A stretch of 64,000 bases of DNA from Ilyonectria destructans. Its lineage: Eukaryota > Ascomycota > Sordariomycetes > Hypocreales > Nectriaceae. Of the stretch, positions 1 to 12,706 are shown one piece after another; the first letter of the stretch is position 1, and every line of letters starts with the position of its first letter. The notes under the pieces were generated by a model. That model saw only the letters and a list, made by a program, of their open reading frames with translations. It was not told the DNA's origin and ran no database searches. The translations under genes were made by a program, and so were the position numbers. The DNA is taken from the NCBI GenBank assembly GCA_020740775.1, contig JAHEWK010000022.1, forward strand, positions 248,001 through 312,000, written 5' to 3'.

Positions 1-2
1 AG

Positions 3-497
3 AAGGCGATGAATAAGCCGCAACGGTATAGCGACATGCAATCGGCTGTTGGTAGCCTGTTCGATGAATACCGGCGGCAGGCTGAAGTTGAAACTCAAGC
101 TCAAGCCGGGCTTGTGGAAGACGATAATGATGAAATCGACGCTGACGTTAACGAATACAGCTCGTTTGGGAAGAGATCGATCAGCTCATTAAACGCACAA
201 CGGAAGAAGGCCAAGGCCGTTAGCGAGCTTGACATTTTCCAGACACGGCCAATTTATGCCGAAGATCTCGACGTTGCGAGCCCTCTTGAATGGTGGAGCC
301 GGCATCAACTTGAATATCCAGTCCTGTATCGAATGGCGCTAGATCTATTCTCTATTCCTGGCATGAGTGCTGAATGCGAGAGAGTGTTTAGCCAGACAAA
401 GAAGATGATCACAGATGAGCGAAATCGACTTTCGTCAGAGACAGTCGAGGCTGATCAACTTCAAAAGCAGTGGCTGATAAGGGGGTTAGTAACATAG
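3..497 (+). mobile_element. hAT transposase C-terminal fragment
   Basis: The frame is already open at the window edge, so the 5' part of the gene lies outside. The C-terminal half carries the hAT dimerisation signature: a PLEWWSRHQ segment, then ALDLFSIPGMSAECERVFSQ and a closing KQWLIRG. In hAT transposases this region mediates oligomerisation and completes the catalytic core. The preceding acidic, low-complexity stretch is the usual linker. The reading frame ends in a normal stop, followed within about 200 bases by repeats typical of hAT ends, so the right side of an element seems present. Activity cannot be judged from this piece. Confidence 0.85.
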
Positions 498-559
498 CAG
501 TGTCTTTATAGCAAGATAAATATGTGTACGAGTCTGTAACCATATAGTGAGGCCCTTTC

Positions 560-700
560 AGTAATAATGTCGGACCAGACCATCAGACCTAGACCGACCG
601 GCCCGCCAACTCCAGACAGACCTAGACCGACAGACCGAGAGCCCGGGTAAACTCAGACCGACAGACCGAAGAGGCCGGTCTAGGTCTGTCGGTTTGTTAG
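560..700. repeat. hAT-like subterminal repeats, 3' end of the preceding element
   Basis: The stretch is built from reiterated cagacctagaccgac-like motifs in both orientations. For example, cagacctagaccgaccggcc near 583 pairs with ggccggtctaggtctgtcgg near 671. Such clustered direct and inverted short motifs are the usual transposase-binding region just inside hAT termini. The exact end and a target duplication could not be fixed because the left end is outside the window. Confidence 0.55.
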
Positions 701-1211
701 CCACACTGGACCTGACAAGGCCATTGCGGATGATTGACTACGGTATCATCATCTCTGGTTGCAGTGAGAAACGTGGGCGGTCGCGTACATTACAGCAACG
801 ACCGACGAGTCGTCCTGAACTAGCAATACCATCAATCAATCGACCACATTCATCAACCTGAACTTCAAACGTAGCCCATCGCCGTTAGCATTGAAACCAG
901 ACAATTAACATCCCTGAAAAGGAAGCTTGTGTGCAGCTGGCGTCTTGTAGAGTCGAGACCAGAATGGGTATCTTGGGCCCCATTATATTTCCCCTTTTGG
1001 ATGTACACCATGACGACCGGAACCTCGTCTTTTTCCGATTTGCTCCCAACGTGTTGAGCCTATTGTAACTTGAGTTTATTGATCTTGATACATCGAACAA
1101 GGACTGAAGGAGGCATACATATAGCTACGCCTTGCGAGGGTCCAAGCTCGGCTTTAATGCTTGGTTCGTGCTAATCCCAGCCTCCCAGCCCCTTCACTGG
1201 TTGGCATGCCC
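701..1211. other. intergenic, no gene seen
   Basis: Only short open frames without family resemblance occur here. It is the region downstream of the minus-strand membrane protein gene that ends at 1212. Confidence 0.6.
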
Positions 1212-2566
1212 TCAAGCGAATTGATCTTGGTAGACATGAGAGTTGCGCTTCAACTGACGCGTCGACGACTGCGAGCTGCCGTCTTCGTCTTCTTCCTCCT
1301 GGCGTCTCGACGTGACTGTCACCCGCGTCTGGACAATCTTCGTAATGCCCTTGGACGTTGTCTCGCTGCCTGCATTGGCCTCAATGTGTGCCTCATTATG
1401 GCTGGAAAACAACTGGCCCATGGTCCCTAGACCGGTCCGATTACCAGAGGGCCCGGTCGCCTGGATGTTACCCCTGAACTTCGACCGCAGCTCTGTACCC
1501 TGTGCATAGTCGTTTTGATAGGAGCTGTGATTACCCGTAGCGCGAACAACCTTGACAATGAGGGCAGAAATATTCATCTCGATATGAAGTTTAAGCATGT
1601 AGACAAGAGGATGGAATTGTACGTAGCTAGGAAGTGAATGTCAGGCCCGAGGACGTTTGAATCAACTAATTGGACCGGACTTACATAAAACCGTTGCCGA
1701 TAGACATGCTACCGATAAGAATAATCTAGGCACCAATGGGTCAGTCCGCGGTCACCAGCCACTGTTGCCCTCCGAAGGTTTCAAGACTCACATCGAGGCT
1801 CATGGACATCGCCACCATAAACATGTTGAACCGGAAGAGAGGAGTATACTTGTCGAGACCGTTGGCGATGAGCTTGACTCTGATCAGATAGATGAAGTAG
1901 AGATGCAGACTGGCGTCGATGACTAGGAAGATAGCCTTTTCGATGCGATCGTAAATATGGTTGACATTCACCCACGTCTTAGAGATTTGCAGTTGCGCAG
2001 GGATCCAGATGACGAAGACACTGATGTTGATGAGGCCCAGCAAGATGGCTACGCCCCAGCGAATCTTGCCGACATCGCGTTGGTCGACCATGAGGAGAGC
2101 GATTCGATTGATAATGATACCGCAGATGCACTGGATTTGAACGACCCAAAGAGCAACTGCAACAGACTGTCAGCTTCAAGTCGCTCCAGAAGTCGCTTGG
2201 ATGAGAGGTGTCATACGAAAAACGAGGTAAATCCAAAAGCTGCGCAACGACTTCTTGTCAGCTCCACAGGTTTCCTGTACTATGCAAAGGTATTCTCTCG
2301 ACGCACCTTGGCTCAATGAACCCCGGAAGAAAAGCCCAAGCTAAAACGCCAATCACCATGGAGACGATCCATTCTGCCCAAATCATGATCACGTACGGCT
2401 TGATGCGTCGAGAACGTTTCCATTGTGCCCACGTCTGCTTGAGAGCCTTATTGCCCGCAAAGACTCCCGTCGCGAGTGTGAAGCCCCAGATGATACTGGC
2501 TACTAGGAGGTCGTCGAGGGTCGGTGCGACTACCACATAAGTGTCAGGAACGAGAAAGCCTGGCAT
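1212..2566 (-). CDS. multi-pass integral membrane protein, fungal type
   Basis: Five exons join in one frame: 2566-2307, 2239-2217, 2156-1792, 1725-1685 and 1626-1212, giving about 367 residues. Every junction has a GT donor and AG acceptor in the right phase, including a 23-nt second exon. About seven hydrophobic segments are visible, among them VIMIWAEWIVSMVIGVLAWA (exon 1), a WVVQIQCICGIIIN segment and ILLGLINISVFVIWIPAQLQ (exon 3), and a final HPLVYMLKLHIEMN helix. The C-terminal ~110 residues are hydrophilic and Ser/Arg/Glu rich, ending in an acidic and basic patch. This layout matches a widespread family of fungal seven-helix 'integral membrane proteins' of unknown function; the membrane placement is strongly supported, a ligand or transport role is not. 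The gene looks intact. Confidence 0.8.
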
Positions 2567-3633
2567 GCTGGCGCGTCAGTTGCTGAGAAGCGGTGATTCT
2601 CACTGGCGACGGCGCCTGTATAAGGCACTCCAAATTGTAGATTGAATGTTGGTCGATATGGTCGCGGTACAAGCGGAATTGGGGTCGATCGAGCATATAT
2701 TCCTTTGGAGTCACCTAAGGAGCCTCCGTTGCGTCACCAATCCACCTCGACTCGTGCACCCCCTGGGCTAGTGAGGCTCCTTGGGTTACAAGACTAGCTA
2801 TCATTGACCGTATCCTGGTTCTTGGGTCAGTCACGCCTACCAGACACGGCAATGATGAGATCGGCAGTTGATTTCGCTGCTGAAACGCCACCGTCGGACA
2901 GGTGTTACTACGGTATCCATCATAACGTTGGTTAGCTCGCCCCACCAGTCAAGGGGTTAATCTCTGCGGAGTTTTTCGGAGCAGTTAGTGAAGGCTACGG
3001 CTGCAGGCCAAAACTTTTAGTCTACCCCACTGGACTAGGGGTAGGCTTGGCGTAGCTACGAGGAGTCCCTTGGAGTTGTCCCATTACCCCTCTCAGCTAA
3101 TTTCCTAGATGGTAATCTCGATATGACGAATATCGATATGTATTTGAGGGCCCTTAAAAACTACGCCAAGAGTGACCCCTGTCTGGTGGGCCAGGCTAGA
3201 TTTTTTTTTTTTTACATGCAACCGAGTCGTACTGCCGTCTTGCTTGACGGCATTGCTGTAGCGCACCCCGTGTGGGAAAACAAGCTTTAGGCGGTGCCTT
3301 TTTGATTGGCCCAAAACATGACCCACCCCCTCGAGCAGGGATTAGGTTTAGAGTTCAGTTCGTCAGGGACTGGTCTGGCTGACTGGGCCCTCGAGTCAGT
3401 GCGATGGCGATCCCATTTCGTCGAAGGCCCTTGCTTGACAATGGTAGGTGCTCATGCATTGCCACCTACAATCAGTGTTCGTCCAGTCGTCAGCGTCCCT
3501 GGGCTATCAGTCCCGCAGGTCATCTAGACGCCGACTAACACGAAGGATTCACATCGCCAAGATCATGCACACATAACACTCTTCAATTAAATAACAGCAC
3601 AACACTAAAATGACCTGGTTTTTAAATATGAAG
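2567..3633. other. intergenic, no gene seen
   Basis: No coding family recognised. It contains a T-rich run near 3200-3213 and several short frames without similarity that I can name. Confidence 0.55.
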
Positions 3634-4241
3634 CTATTCCAGCTGCCACTCGAAGCACACATCCTCAAATTCTAATTTCTTGACTTTCGCTGAAGTCGCT
3701 GGCGAGTCTAGAAGCTTCCACATTTTCTCACGAGGTTTCAGGATCACTGGACCATGTGCAAAGCGGAGATTTGGGGTCCGGAACGACTTTTCGCCTCTGC
3801 TTTGGCTCAAGTTCCTCAATATGATGCTTCACTAACTGTATCTCCCAATCCTGAGCTACCAAGTTAGCTCCCTGGCGATCCAACTCTTGCCCAATCTTCC
3901 TGAAAACCAGCCGAACAGTTTTCTCGATCTTGACGGTCGATGAGATGCTTGAAAGTGTATCTCGCACTTGACTCGGTGAATGAGGCGTTCGGAAAAGGCA
4001 TACTGGCGGTATTTCCTTCGTCTGCGGCGGCGTTTTTTTCCCCGGGGGCGGAAGGGTTATGCTCAGGCGGCTTGGAGAGACTCACTGGCCATAAACCACT
4101 CGACTTCCAGCCTGCGATGATGTTCTTTTCTGTGATTCCGGCAAGACGAGCCTTGCGATAACAGGTGGGGAAGGTAATTTTGCCCAGCGGGGTCGAGTCT
4201 GTGAAACGCGACTTCATTATATTCGGGCATGCTGAATTCAA
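3634..4241 (-). pseudogene. Fot1/pogo-type transposase C-terminal relic
   Basis: Read on the minus strand, overlapping broken frames give the C-terminal end of a Tc1/mariner-superfamily pogo-type transposase. The most telling part is GITEKNIIAGWKSSGLWP, the usual segment after the DDE catalytic core, followed by a lysine-rich coiled-coil tail and WKLLDSPATS. The catalytic core itself is absent and the pieces lie in different frames, so this is a decayed 3' fragment. The element family could be the same as the copy at 13.1-14.5 kb, but the two share no overlapping part that I could align. Confidence 0.65.
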
Positions 4242-5454
4242 TGTAAGAATCGGGTTGGCGATATCATGTAAGTTGCGCGAGAATCACTGTTGGAATGCAC
4301 AAGGTTATGGTGTTGCAGATGACAAAAATGTGGCCCGTTTCTGGGCCTGACCCGTTAGTGGGTTGGTCACCTTACTATTTAGCACGGACCAAGAGCACAT
4401 TGTCATTCACCTGGCGGAAATCCCCCCCGCAACGCTAATCCAGGGTCAGCCTGGAAAAGACTGCTGTGCCTCTGAACCGCTTTGCTTGTCTTGGATTAAG
4501 TTGACGGTGCACGGATATCTTTTGCAAGCGCAACCACGGCGCTAAATATCGACTTCACTAGCATTCCCACAATTCCCCGCACCAAAGCGCGTCTACTGTA
4601 TCTCCTACAAAGCTGATTTGCGTGTGAGCCCGGCGAGACGACGGAATATGCCGAAGGACCCGCTGGTGACCATCGGGAAAAGTGTTTAAAATTGCGGATT
4701 CACTTGCGATTCAGACAAATGGTTTGACCAAAAAGAATGCTAAGGGGTTACACGTAATAGGACGTCTCTGAGCCGAAGTAGCGGGGACAGCTAAGGCCGA
4801 GATGGCACACCAGCAAGGACATCCTTGTGCGTCAGGCAGATTTGACCATCTCCATCGCTGCCAACCCATGCAATAGGCGACGTTCTACTGCGCTCGACCA
4901 CATAATTAAACTTCATACTCGTACCATTCAAATACCGGGGCTTGAGAGTCATCTTATTATGACCGACCTTGACGCTACCTATTTCTGTGAATCTTGGCGG
5001 TCTAACTCCATATCTGTGCGGACAATACTGGCGTAGTTTCGTGCCACTCGATATGAGCCCGACGGACCGATTCGACGAAATCCCCACGCGAGTAGACACT
5101 GCGATCCGCTGTGGAACCCTGAGCACCCGCGTCATTCGTCGTGCTGGCAAATCTCCTCGCTAACCTCCGCAGCGTAGACCAACTTCTGGGAGCCCACATC
5201 ATGCTGCCAGTGGTTTTTCATATAACACCCAATAGCCTTGAAGTCTTGACTACCCGTGAGCTGCACGTCGTGCTATTGATTTGGACTGCTATGCCAACCG
5301 TGGCTTGTTCCCAACCTGGCTTTTCTTCTAGTCGGGATCCCGCATCTAATCAAGAAACCTTTCTCCCTCCACACACACTCACGCCCGACGCTCACTCACA
5401 CACTTCGTGCACGTCCAGCGAACCACCACCTCTCATAGCCGTCCTGGCGTCACT
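4242..5454. other. intergenic with unassigned open frames
   Basis: The region upstream of the C2H2 gene. Two overlapping minus-strand frames at 4791-5202 are open but I recognise no domain in them. The last few hundred bases before 5455 are C-rich, as in a fungal promoter or 5' leader. Confidence 0.5.
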
Positions 5455-6689
5455 ATGGCCATGACTCTAGACACAACGCACCTGCGGTGCCGGCCTCCGT
5501 TGAACTTCCACTACCAGGCTCCCTTTCAGCAACCCACCTTCTCAAACCTGTCATCGTCCTCCTCGCTGCCTCACCCTGGGGCTGGGAGCGGTCTGTTCGT
5601 CGAGAACCGGCAGCAACCTCCCATGAAGCCCGGCATCATGGCTGAAAAACCGCCGCAACTGGACCGCCGTGCGAGCACTAGCAGTGGTTCGTCGATGGTA
5701 TCAATACCCGTTGCCACCTCTTCTGCAGGTAGCCACAGCCCTTCGTCTATGGCCGGTATCCACTAACAGCAGGGCTTAATGTTGCCGTAGATCTCTTGAG
5801 CATGAACCGCATGCAAACTACTTCGTCTGCCTCTCCCGCCAGTGGTCATTTTGCACCGACCTCTGCGGCCCCGTATGACACCGTGGGGTATGCACCTGCC
5901 CCAGTGGTGGCAGCCAACTTCAGTATGGCTCCCCAGGCCGACTCAACTCGGAGCCAATCGTGAGTTTTTCTCTGACTGCTTGGTCAACTCAACTGAGACT
6001 ACTATTGGCTGCAAGACCACGTCGCAGCTCAAATTGCTGATGTCTCCCAGGTCGCTTCAGGATGAGCGGAGAGGCTTTGCTGATGCGCTCGATGCCAGCC
6101 ATAGCATGGTCGCCATGAGCCACGCAGCCCTTCGGAACAACTACGGCAACCGCAACGATCGGTCGTCCGTGGATTCCTACGGCTTCCCCTCGACGCACTC
6201 GACCAGCTCCACGATTTCTTCCACTGGAAACTTCAGTTCTTACTATGCGGAAGATTCCGCGTCCGATTATTCCACCGCCGGTTTAGATATCGAATCGGTC
6301 AATTCACGGACTTTGCGTAGGGCCCAGGGCTTGATGTCCTCCCAAATCCCGCCCTCCCCCCAGTCAATGATGGGCCAGTTCAGCGTCAAGGTGTCGTCCA
6401 TCCCAGAAAAGAAGCACAAGTGCAAGGTCTGCGACAAGCTATTCAGGCGCCCAAGCTCGCTGCGGACTCATTTCTACAGCCACACTGGCGACAAACGTAC
6501 GTCTTCTAGGAGGCCACTTAAATTCTATATTTTCGAAGTAATTTTACTGACAGTGACGTAGCATTTGCGTGCGATGTTGAAGGTTGTGGGCGGCATTTCT
6601 CCGTGGCATCTAACCTGCGACGCCATCGAAAGGTGCACCGAGGCACCCGTTCCCCAGGCAGGCTCCGAGGACCACCATTCGGACATTAA
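5455..6689 (+). CDS. C2H2 zinc-finger transcription factor
   Basis: Four exons fit in phase: 5455-5728, 5791-5959, 6051-6496 and 6562-6689, giving about 338 residues. The two C-terminal fingers are HKCKVCDKLFRRPSS followed by a linker HTGDK and a second finger with FACDVEGCGRHF and SNLRRHRKVH; the intron at 6497-6561 splits the linker. The rest is Ser/Thr/Pro/Gln-rich with RRASTSSGSSM and DRSSVDSYG tracts, as usual for fungal activators. Two ATGs, 5455 and 5461, are possible starts; the first is chosen. The first intron (5729-5790) is the least certain: its donor GTAGCC is weak, and without it the frame stops at 5766. A nuclear DNA-binding role is well supported; targets are unknown. The recognition helix of finger 1 (RRPSSLRTH) looks functional. 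Confidence 0.75.
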
Positions 6690-6802
6690 ATTAGATTTGA
6701 GTCCATGAAAGGTGTTTGAGATGTCTCGGGAATTTTACAACCCTAAGCTCGTTGGCTCGAGTCACAGCCGTGGCCAGCGGAGGCTCGAAATCTCGGCGCC
6801 AG

Positions 6803-6978
6803 TGATACGTGAAAAACCAGTCTTGGGCCTGGTGCTTAAGACTGGCATTATATGTAACATCACGTGAGGAAGGAGACCTTATGCTCCCGTCCTCAACTGT
6901 AGTCTTAGCTCGTCATCCATCTTTCTACATCTACATGACAACCTCACTTTATGTGACCTCCGCGGTATATTCGCATCA
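6803..6978 (+). repeat. solo LTR, family A, copy 1
   Basis: A 176-bp unit starting TGATACGTG and ending TTCGCATCA, so the termini form a short inverted repeat (TGATACG/CGCATCA). It is flanked by gccag on the left and gccac on the right, a 5-bp target duplication with one mismatch. The same unit recurs at 15181-15353 (inverted) and 39892-40067. No internal retrotransposon sequence adjoins it, so it is a solo LTR left by LTR-LTR recombination. Confidence 0.85.
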
Positions 6979-8815
6979 GCCACATCTGGGCTGGCAGCCG
7001 TTTTAATCCATGAACATACTGGAATTTAATCAAAATGCTTTCAAACATTGGCGAATGCGTCACGACAAGCACAGCATGGAGAAAGGCAGCAAAAGGTTGG
7101 CGAGCGGAAGATCGACTGTCGGCAGGAACGGATGTGCAAGGGGCGCAGTGCTGGTAGTGCAATGACGATGATTTGCGTTGACATCTCCAACGATGCAACG
7201 AGATCTAATACAAGAGTTTCATTTGGCAGTAGGCAGGGGAGACTTGCATCATCTGTCACAGGGTCCGGATCTGCAAGATCCACCCGATCAACTGGATCAA
7301 CTAGGATTGTCAAGAGAACCTCTCCACAGCTGACGAATAACCCCTATGACCCCTATTCTGATAGAAACACTAGATGTATAAGAGACTTGCCTAGAGACCA
7401 TCATTAGATAGAGAAATCAAGTGCTTGTTATCCTATGATCTCGATCCATAGCTGCTTGTGACATCAACCTCTCTCATCATAGTGTTTCAATACGGAAAAA
7501 TGGCGGCAGTGGTGATTTGGGTACTTGCAAAATGATTTGTCTATTTGATCCCCAGGCACCAAAGGTTCTGGTCGGCGAAATAGCAATCACTAACTTACGC
7601 TTTAAGTGGCGTGATTCTTCAAGTTGTGGGGGATGATAGGTGGTCCTGGATGGCAATGCTTGATGTTTCTAAGACTTCCTAGCTTGCCTAGTAGTCGTGC
7701 TCATACTTTTCGGGAGATGTGAATATGATTAGAATGAAGTATCTTCACTTCTTTCTCATTCTTCTCGCCTACAGCTGGCGTTAACTGCTGTTGATATTTT
7801 ACGCCACGCAATCCTCGGTCTGAATCGATTCTCGTAGTGGCGTCTGAAAACTCTTCTTGACGCAGCCTTACGTCAGCAGAATATTTACCAGCAGCGACGA
7901 TGGTGAGTATATCGAGGCGAGTCGTGGGGACAGTACGAGGACCTTGTGAGGCGATTAAAGAGCGTGGATAAAAGCTGACATATTTGATCTGCAGGTAACG
8001 GTGACCTCCCCTGCTGCAGTTAACGAACCGGTGCTTCCAGAGCATATTGTCAACCTAGCACCGATACACGAATGCAGACATTGAACAAAAGATCAGTGTA
8101 GATTGAGAACCAGCTCTTCCTCTTCTATCTAAGGAGGGTCTAAAGGGTAGTCTTTTATAGTTAGAGTCCGTTGTTCCTAGCGAGTGTGCTTAGCAGCTGC
8201 TGCCAGAACTGAGACTGCAGTGTTTGATCCTTCGGATACTTTCTTATCCGGTTCGGATAACCCCTATCCGTGTAACACTATTGAATGAGCGGCCTGATCT
8301 TGACAAGTTTCCTCCAACAGTAAGCGAAAATCTCCGAAGCTTGACACATATCCCATGCACCGGATAAGTTCGTTTTCTTACCAAACTGACCAACGCTCTA
8401 CGACTTTGAACCAAACTTTGGACTCCTGATCCTGTCATTCCCGGTTCCCTCCTTGGACAATATCCATTGTATAAGTAACAGATCATTGAGTCTCCTGCAT
8501 CTGGGTCGTCATCTGGCAAATTGATGATCCCGTCCATCGAATTCTGCAGGTTTCGCTATCTTAGCTCACATACACTATCGATGCTCTCCTTCTAGCCGAA
8601 TCACAATTGGATGATACAAAGTCACGAATAGGCACGAAACAGACGCTAAGGAAATCTTCGCAGAAGCATATAGCCCACCAGAATTCAGCATCAAAAACAT
8701 CCGAATTAACGATACCGGGACCCCCGCCCACATTTGGAAACATATGAGCCGCAGAGTCAAGCAGATAATGATGCCCGTGTTGACTCTAAAGCGCAAATGA
8801 GAATGTTCGCCGCGT
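6979..8815. other. intergenic, no recognisable gene
   Basis: Several short frames on both strands (for example around 7041-7407 and 7701-8045) have no domain that I recognise. The last 500 bases may belong to the eroded 5' side of the chromovirus that follows, but no gag or protease motif was found. Confidence 0.5.
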
Positions 8816-11800
8816 TTGCCACACCTAAACACCAAAGTGGACATAGGGAATCCAGTAACTGTTCGACAGGCCCTTTTCCGGAGTCCCAAAGTCCAAAGAA
8901 AAGGCCTTTCTTGCATCCTGTCCCTTCTCGATCTGCCCGCCACGCAATGCTCGAACAGCTCGATGAAGTCCTCGGCAGACCGCCACGTCCGTCATCCCTT
9001 CGTCCCGCATCGTCTCGTACAGGACTCTTGCCACATCAATACAGTGCTCATCCGAGGCTGGGAAGAGCGTGCCAACAACGTGTCGGAAACCTGCGAGTTG
9101 GAAGGCGCTGACAAGATGGATTCCCTCGTCCGCGAGTCTCTCTGCCTCGTTCGCTCCGGTCGAACAAGCCCCGATTCGATTCCGCACTCACCAACACGCA
9201 AAAAGATGGAGCGAGAGCTCCGATTTCAAGATAACCACTCCCCCCCTCAATGCCAGAACCGACAAGACCTTCGAACCCGAGAAATGGCTGCCGATATGTA
9301 CCTCTCAGGGGCATCACTTGAAGATATACGCAAAGCTCTCGAACCTAAAACCTTGATCGATCCAACAACAAAAGTCCCCCGTCACTACCACGAATTTCTC
9401 AAAGTCTTTGACCAGTCCGAGGCAGATAAACTTCCCCCCCACCGAGATTGCGACCACGAAATTGAACTTCAACCTGGCACAACCCCACCCCATGGACCTC
9501 TGTACGGGATGTCCGAAGACGAACTTCTCGTCCTCCGGAAATTCCTTCAGGAGAATCTTGACAAGGGTTTCATACGCGCTAGCACCTCACCAGCGGCCTC
9601 GCCGGTGTTATTCGCGAAGAAACCAGGAGGGGGGCTTCGCTTTTGCGTGGACTACCGAGCGCTTAACGCCATAACCATCAAGAACCGATACCCACTGCCA
9701 TTGATCCAGGAGACGCTCTCCCAGCTAATCCAAGCCAAATATTTCACCAAACTTGATGTCGTCGCAGCGTTTAATCGAATACGCATCAAGGAGGGTCAGG
9801 AGTGGATGACGGCATTCAACACAAGATATGGCCTCTTCGAGAGCATGGTGATGCCGTTCGGACTATCAAACGCCCCAGCTACTTTTCAAGCTCGAATCAA
9901 CGAAGTCTTACGCCCGTTCCTTGACAGATATTGCACCGCCTACATCGACGACATTCTCATCTATTCGAATGATCTCGCCTCCCACAGACTCCACGTCAAA
10001 TCAGTACTTCAAGCACTCGAAGCTGCAGGCCTACAACTCGACGTCAAGAAATGCGAATTCGAGACGACCGAAGTGAAATACCTGGGCATGATTATCTCAA
10101 CCACTGGAGTACAAATGGACCCAGAAAAAGTCGACTGCCTCGTTAACTGGGAAGCTCCTGTCAACGTAAAAGATGTCCAAGCATTCTTAGGTTTCTCGAA
10201 ATTTTACAGACGATTCATCAAAGGATTTTCACGCATCGTACGACCACTTGTTGCCTTGACGCGGAAGCTCGCCAAGTGGAACTGGACTCGGTCTTGCCAG
10301 GAGGCATTCGATATGCTCAAAAACAGTTTCACCTCAGCCCCAATCCTCAGACACTTCGACCCCGCGAAAGAAGTGTTTGTCGAATGCGATGCATCCGATT
10401 TCGTGTCTTCGGGTATCCTCTCCCAGGAAGACGATCAGGGAGTACTCCACCCAGTGGCTTTCATGTCCAAAAAATACGACCCCGCCGAATGCAACTACGA
10501 GATCTACGACAAAGAACTTTTAGCTATTGTACGCTGTTTTGAGTGCTGGAGACCCGAACTTCAAGGCACCCACCACCCGATTACAGTTATTACCGACCAT
10601 GCCAACCTTCGATATTTCATGACGACCAAGCAACTTTCAAGACGTCAAGTCAGGTGGAGCGAATTCCTGTCGCAGTTTCAATTCGCTATCAAGACGATAC
10701 CAGGGAAAGAGAACCGAAAACCTGACTCACTTACACGGAGATCGCAAGACTTACCAAAAGACGAAAATGACGACCGCATCCAGTACCAACAACAATCCTT
10801 GCTTAAACCTCACAACATCGACCGTTCCGTACAAGACCAAATGAAGCTCGACCCCGAGCTCTCAGAGCTCTTCGCAAACCTCTGCTGGAAACAAGATATT
10901 GCGCTCTGCCCCGCTATTCTCGACGAAATTCAACCAGAACCAATCAACCACAGGATCACGAGACTCCTCGACAAGGGTTACGAAGATGACGAATGGTGGA
11001 TGAAAATCAGAGACGAGATGCTCAAACCTCACGGCATCCCTCACTCAAAGGAAGTCTCCCTATCGGAATGCGCGATACATGAAGGCCGATTATATTGCCG
11101 AGAGAGACTATACGTACCCGAAGGCGAACTACGGACCCTTCTCACCCAACTTGCTCACGACAGCGTCGAATCAGGCCACCCCGGAAAAAACAAGCTATAC
11201 GAACTCATCTCGCGCTCCTATTGGTGGCCAAGGCTTAGCGCCGATACAAAACAATTCACACGCAATTGCCACGGATGCCTGAGAAACAAGAACTCCCAGT
11301 TGCGGTATCAGGGGACGCTGAAACCCCTCCCAATTCCCTTGCAAAGATGGAGAGACCTATCTGTTGACTTCATTGGCCCCATTCAACCTACTGCCCGTGG
11401 ATTCAACGCAATTATGGTCGTAGTTGATAGACTGTCAAAGGACAGGCATTTCACGCCTTGCAGGACCGACATGAAAGCACATGACTTGGCAATGCTCTTC
11501 GTACGAGATGTATGGAAACTTCATGGACTACCCGACTCAATTGTCTCCGATAGAGGACCACTCTTCGTCTCGGAATTCTGGAAAGCAGTGTGCCACCGTT
11601 TACAGACCAACATTAGCCTTTCTACAGCCTATCACCCGGAAACCGACGGCCAGACGGAAAATGCCAACTCATTCCTTGAGCAATATCTTCGCCAGTACGT
11701 CAGCTTCGCTCAGGACGATTGGGACGAGTGGCTCCCATTGGCTGAATTCCCAGCCCGCAATGTTGTCAATGACTCAACGGGAATGTCACCATTTTTTGCG

Positions 11801-12525
11801 AACACAGGCTACCACCCTCGAATGAGCTTTGGTCCCCCTCGAGCAATACCACGCGCAGCACCCAAAGACCTGGCAGAACGCTGCAACGAGGGCAACAACT
11901 TCGCCGCCAAGATGCAAGAGATCACTGATCTACTCCGGACAAACCTGCTTCAGCTCAAGCCTCACAAGAGCAATTCGCCAACGCAAATAGATCACCGGCG
12001 CCGGCGTATCGAGTTGGAGACATGGTGCTACTTAGCACACGCAACATCAATTCAGCCAGACCCATTCCAAAACTAGATCACAAGTTCATTGGCCCCTTTC
12101 GAATCGAGCGCGTGCTCAACGCTCACTCCTACCAGCTAAAATTGCCCCACGAATTAGACTCAATTCACAATTCATTCCATACTAATCTCCTACGACCATC
12201 ACCAAACGACCCGCTCCCCGGCCAACACAACCTACCGCCCCCACCAATAACGCTAGATGCAAAAGGGGAGAAACTCTGGGCGATTGAAGCAATACTGGAC
12301 TCGAAACGCACAAAACGAAAGGGCTTCCAGTACCATATACTATGGAGAGGCTTTGATCTTGAGGAAGCAACATGGGAACCACTGCACAACGTCGTCAACG
12401 CTCACATAGCCATCAGAGAGTTCGAGAAGCGCTACAAAAACAAACCTAGACCTACGAAACAAGAAATGCAACATGCTCGCCTCCAGGCTAAGCAAGACGT
12501 GGGAGAATCAGAAGCGATGGAGTAA
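8816..12525 (+). pseudogene. Ty3/gypsy chromovirus pol, 5'-truncated and frameshifted
   Basis: One frame (8816-12076) encodes reverse transcriptase with the catalytic YIDDILIYS box, then RNase H (ECDASDF, YDKELLAI, TDHANL, KPDSLTRR), then integrase with an HHCC zinc motif (SGHPGKNK ... CHGCLRNK) and the DDE residues in VDFIGPI, VSDRGPLF and QTENANSF. The second frame, whose coding resumes upstream of 12022 and runs to 12525, carries the integrase C-terminal GPFRIERV module and a chromodomain (YHILWRGFDLEEATWEP), which marks a chromovirus. Homologous reading switches frame near 11950, consistent with a single-base loss. The first ~450 bases of the long frame are not recognisable as gag or protease, so the 5' part of the element is missing. 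It is therefore not autonomous. The chromodomain would have steered integration to methylated-H3 chromatin. Confidence 0.9.
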
Positions 12526-12537
12526 GGGAGGTCCATA

Positions 12538-12706
12538 TGTGAGGGAACGATCATGTGACTTTCATACTTTATGAATAGTCTCACTTTATGAATATTGTAT
12601 AAATAGCTTTAAGTCAGAGCTTTCCTTAGGAATCTCTTTCTCTCCTTGTAAACAATCATTTTGCCCAAGTCGCACTCGACCCCGTTCGTGCCCTTGTACC
12701 GTCACA
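12538..12706 (+). repeat. putative 3' LTR of the chromovirus
   Basis: It begins TGTGAGGGAACG just after a purine-rich tract (agtaagggagg) that would serve as the plus-strand primer. A TATA-like tataaata box lies at 12598. A plausible end is TCACA at 12702-12706, complementary to the TGTGA start. No 5' partner LTR exists in the window, so the right boundary is uncertain; an end near 12750, followed by a PBS-like ttggatacccag, is an alternative. Confidence 0.45.

Noticed and set aside
4791..5202. Two overlapping minus-strand open frames of 119 and 66 codons
   Set aside because: No recognisable domain, no splice arrangement joining them convincingly, and they overlap the probable promoter of the C2H2 gene.
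7041..8045. Open frames on both strands in the 7-8 kb gap
   Set aside because: Composition-driven frames with repeated DP/DV words; no motif, no plausible exon structure.
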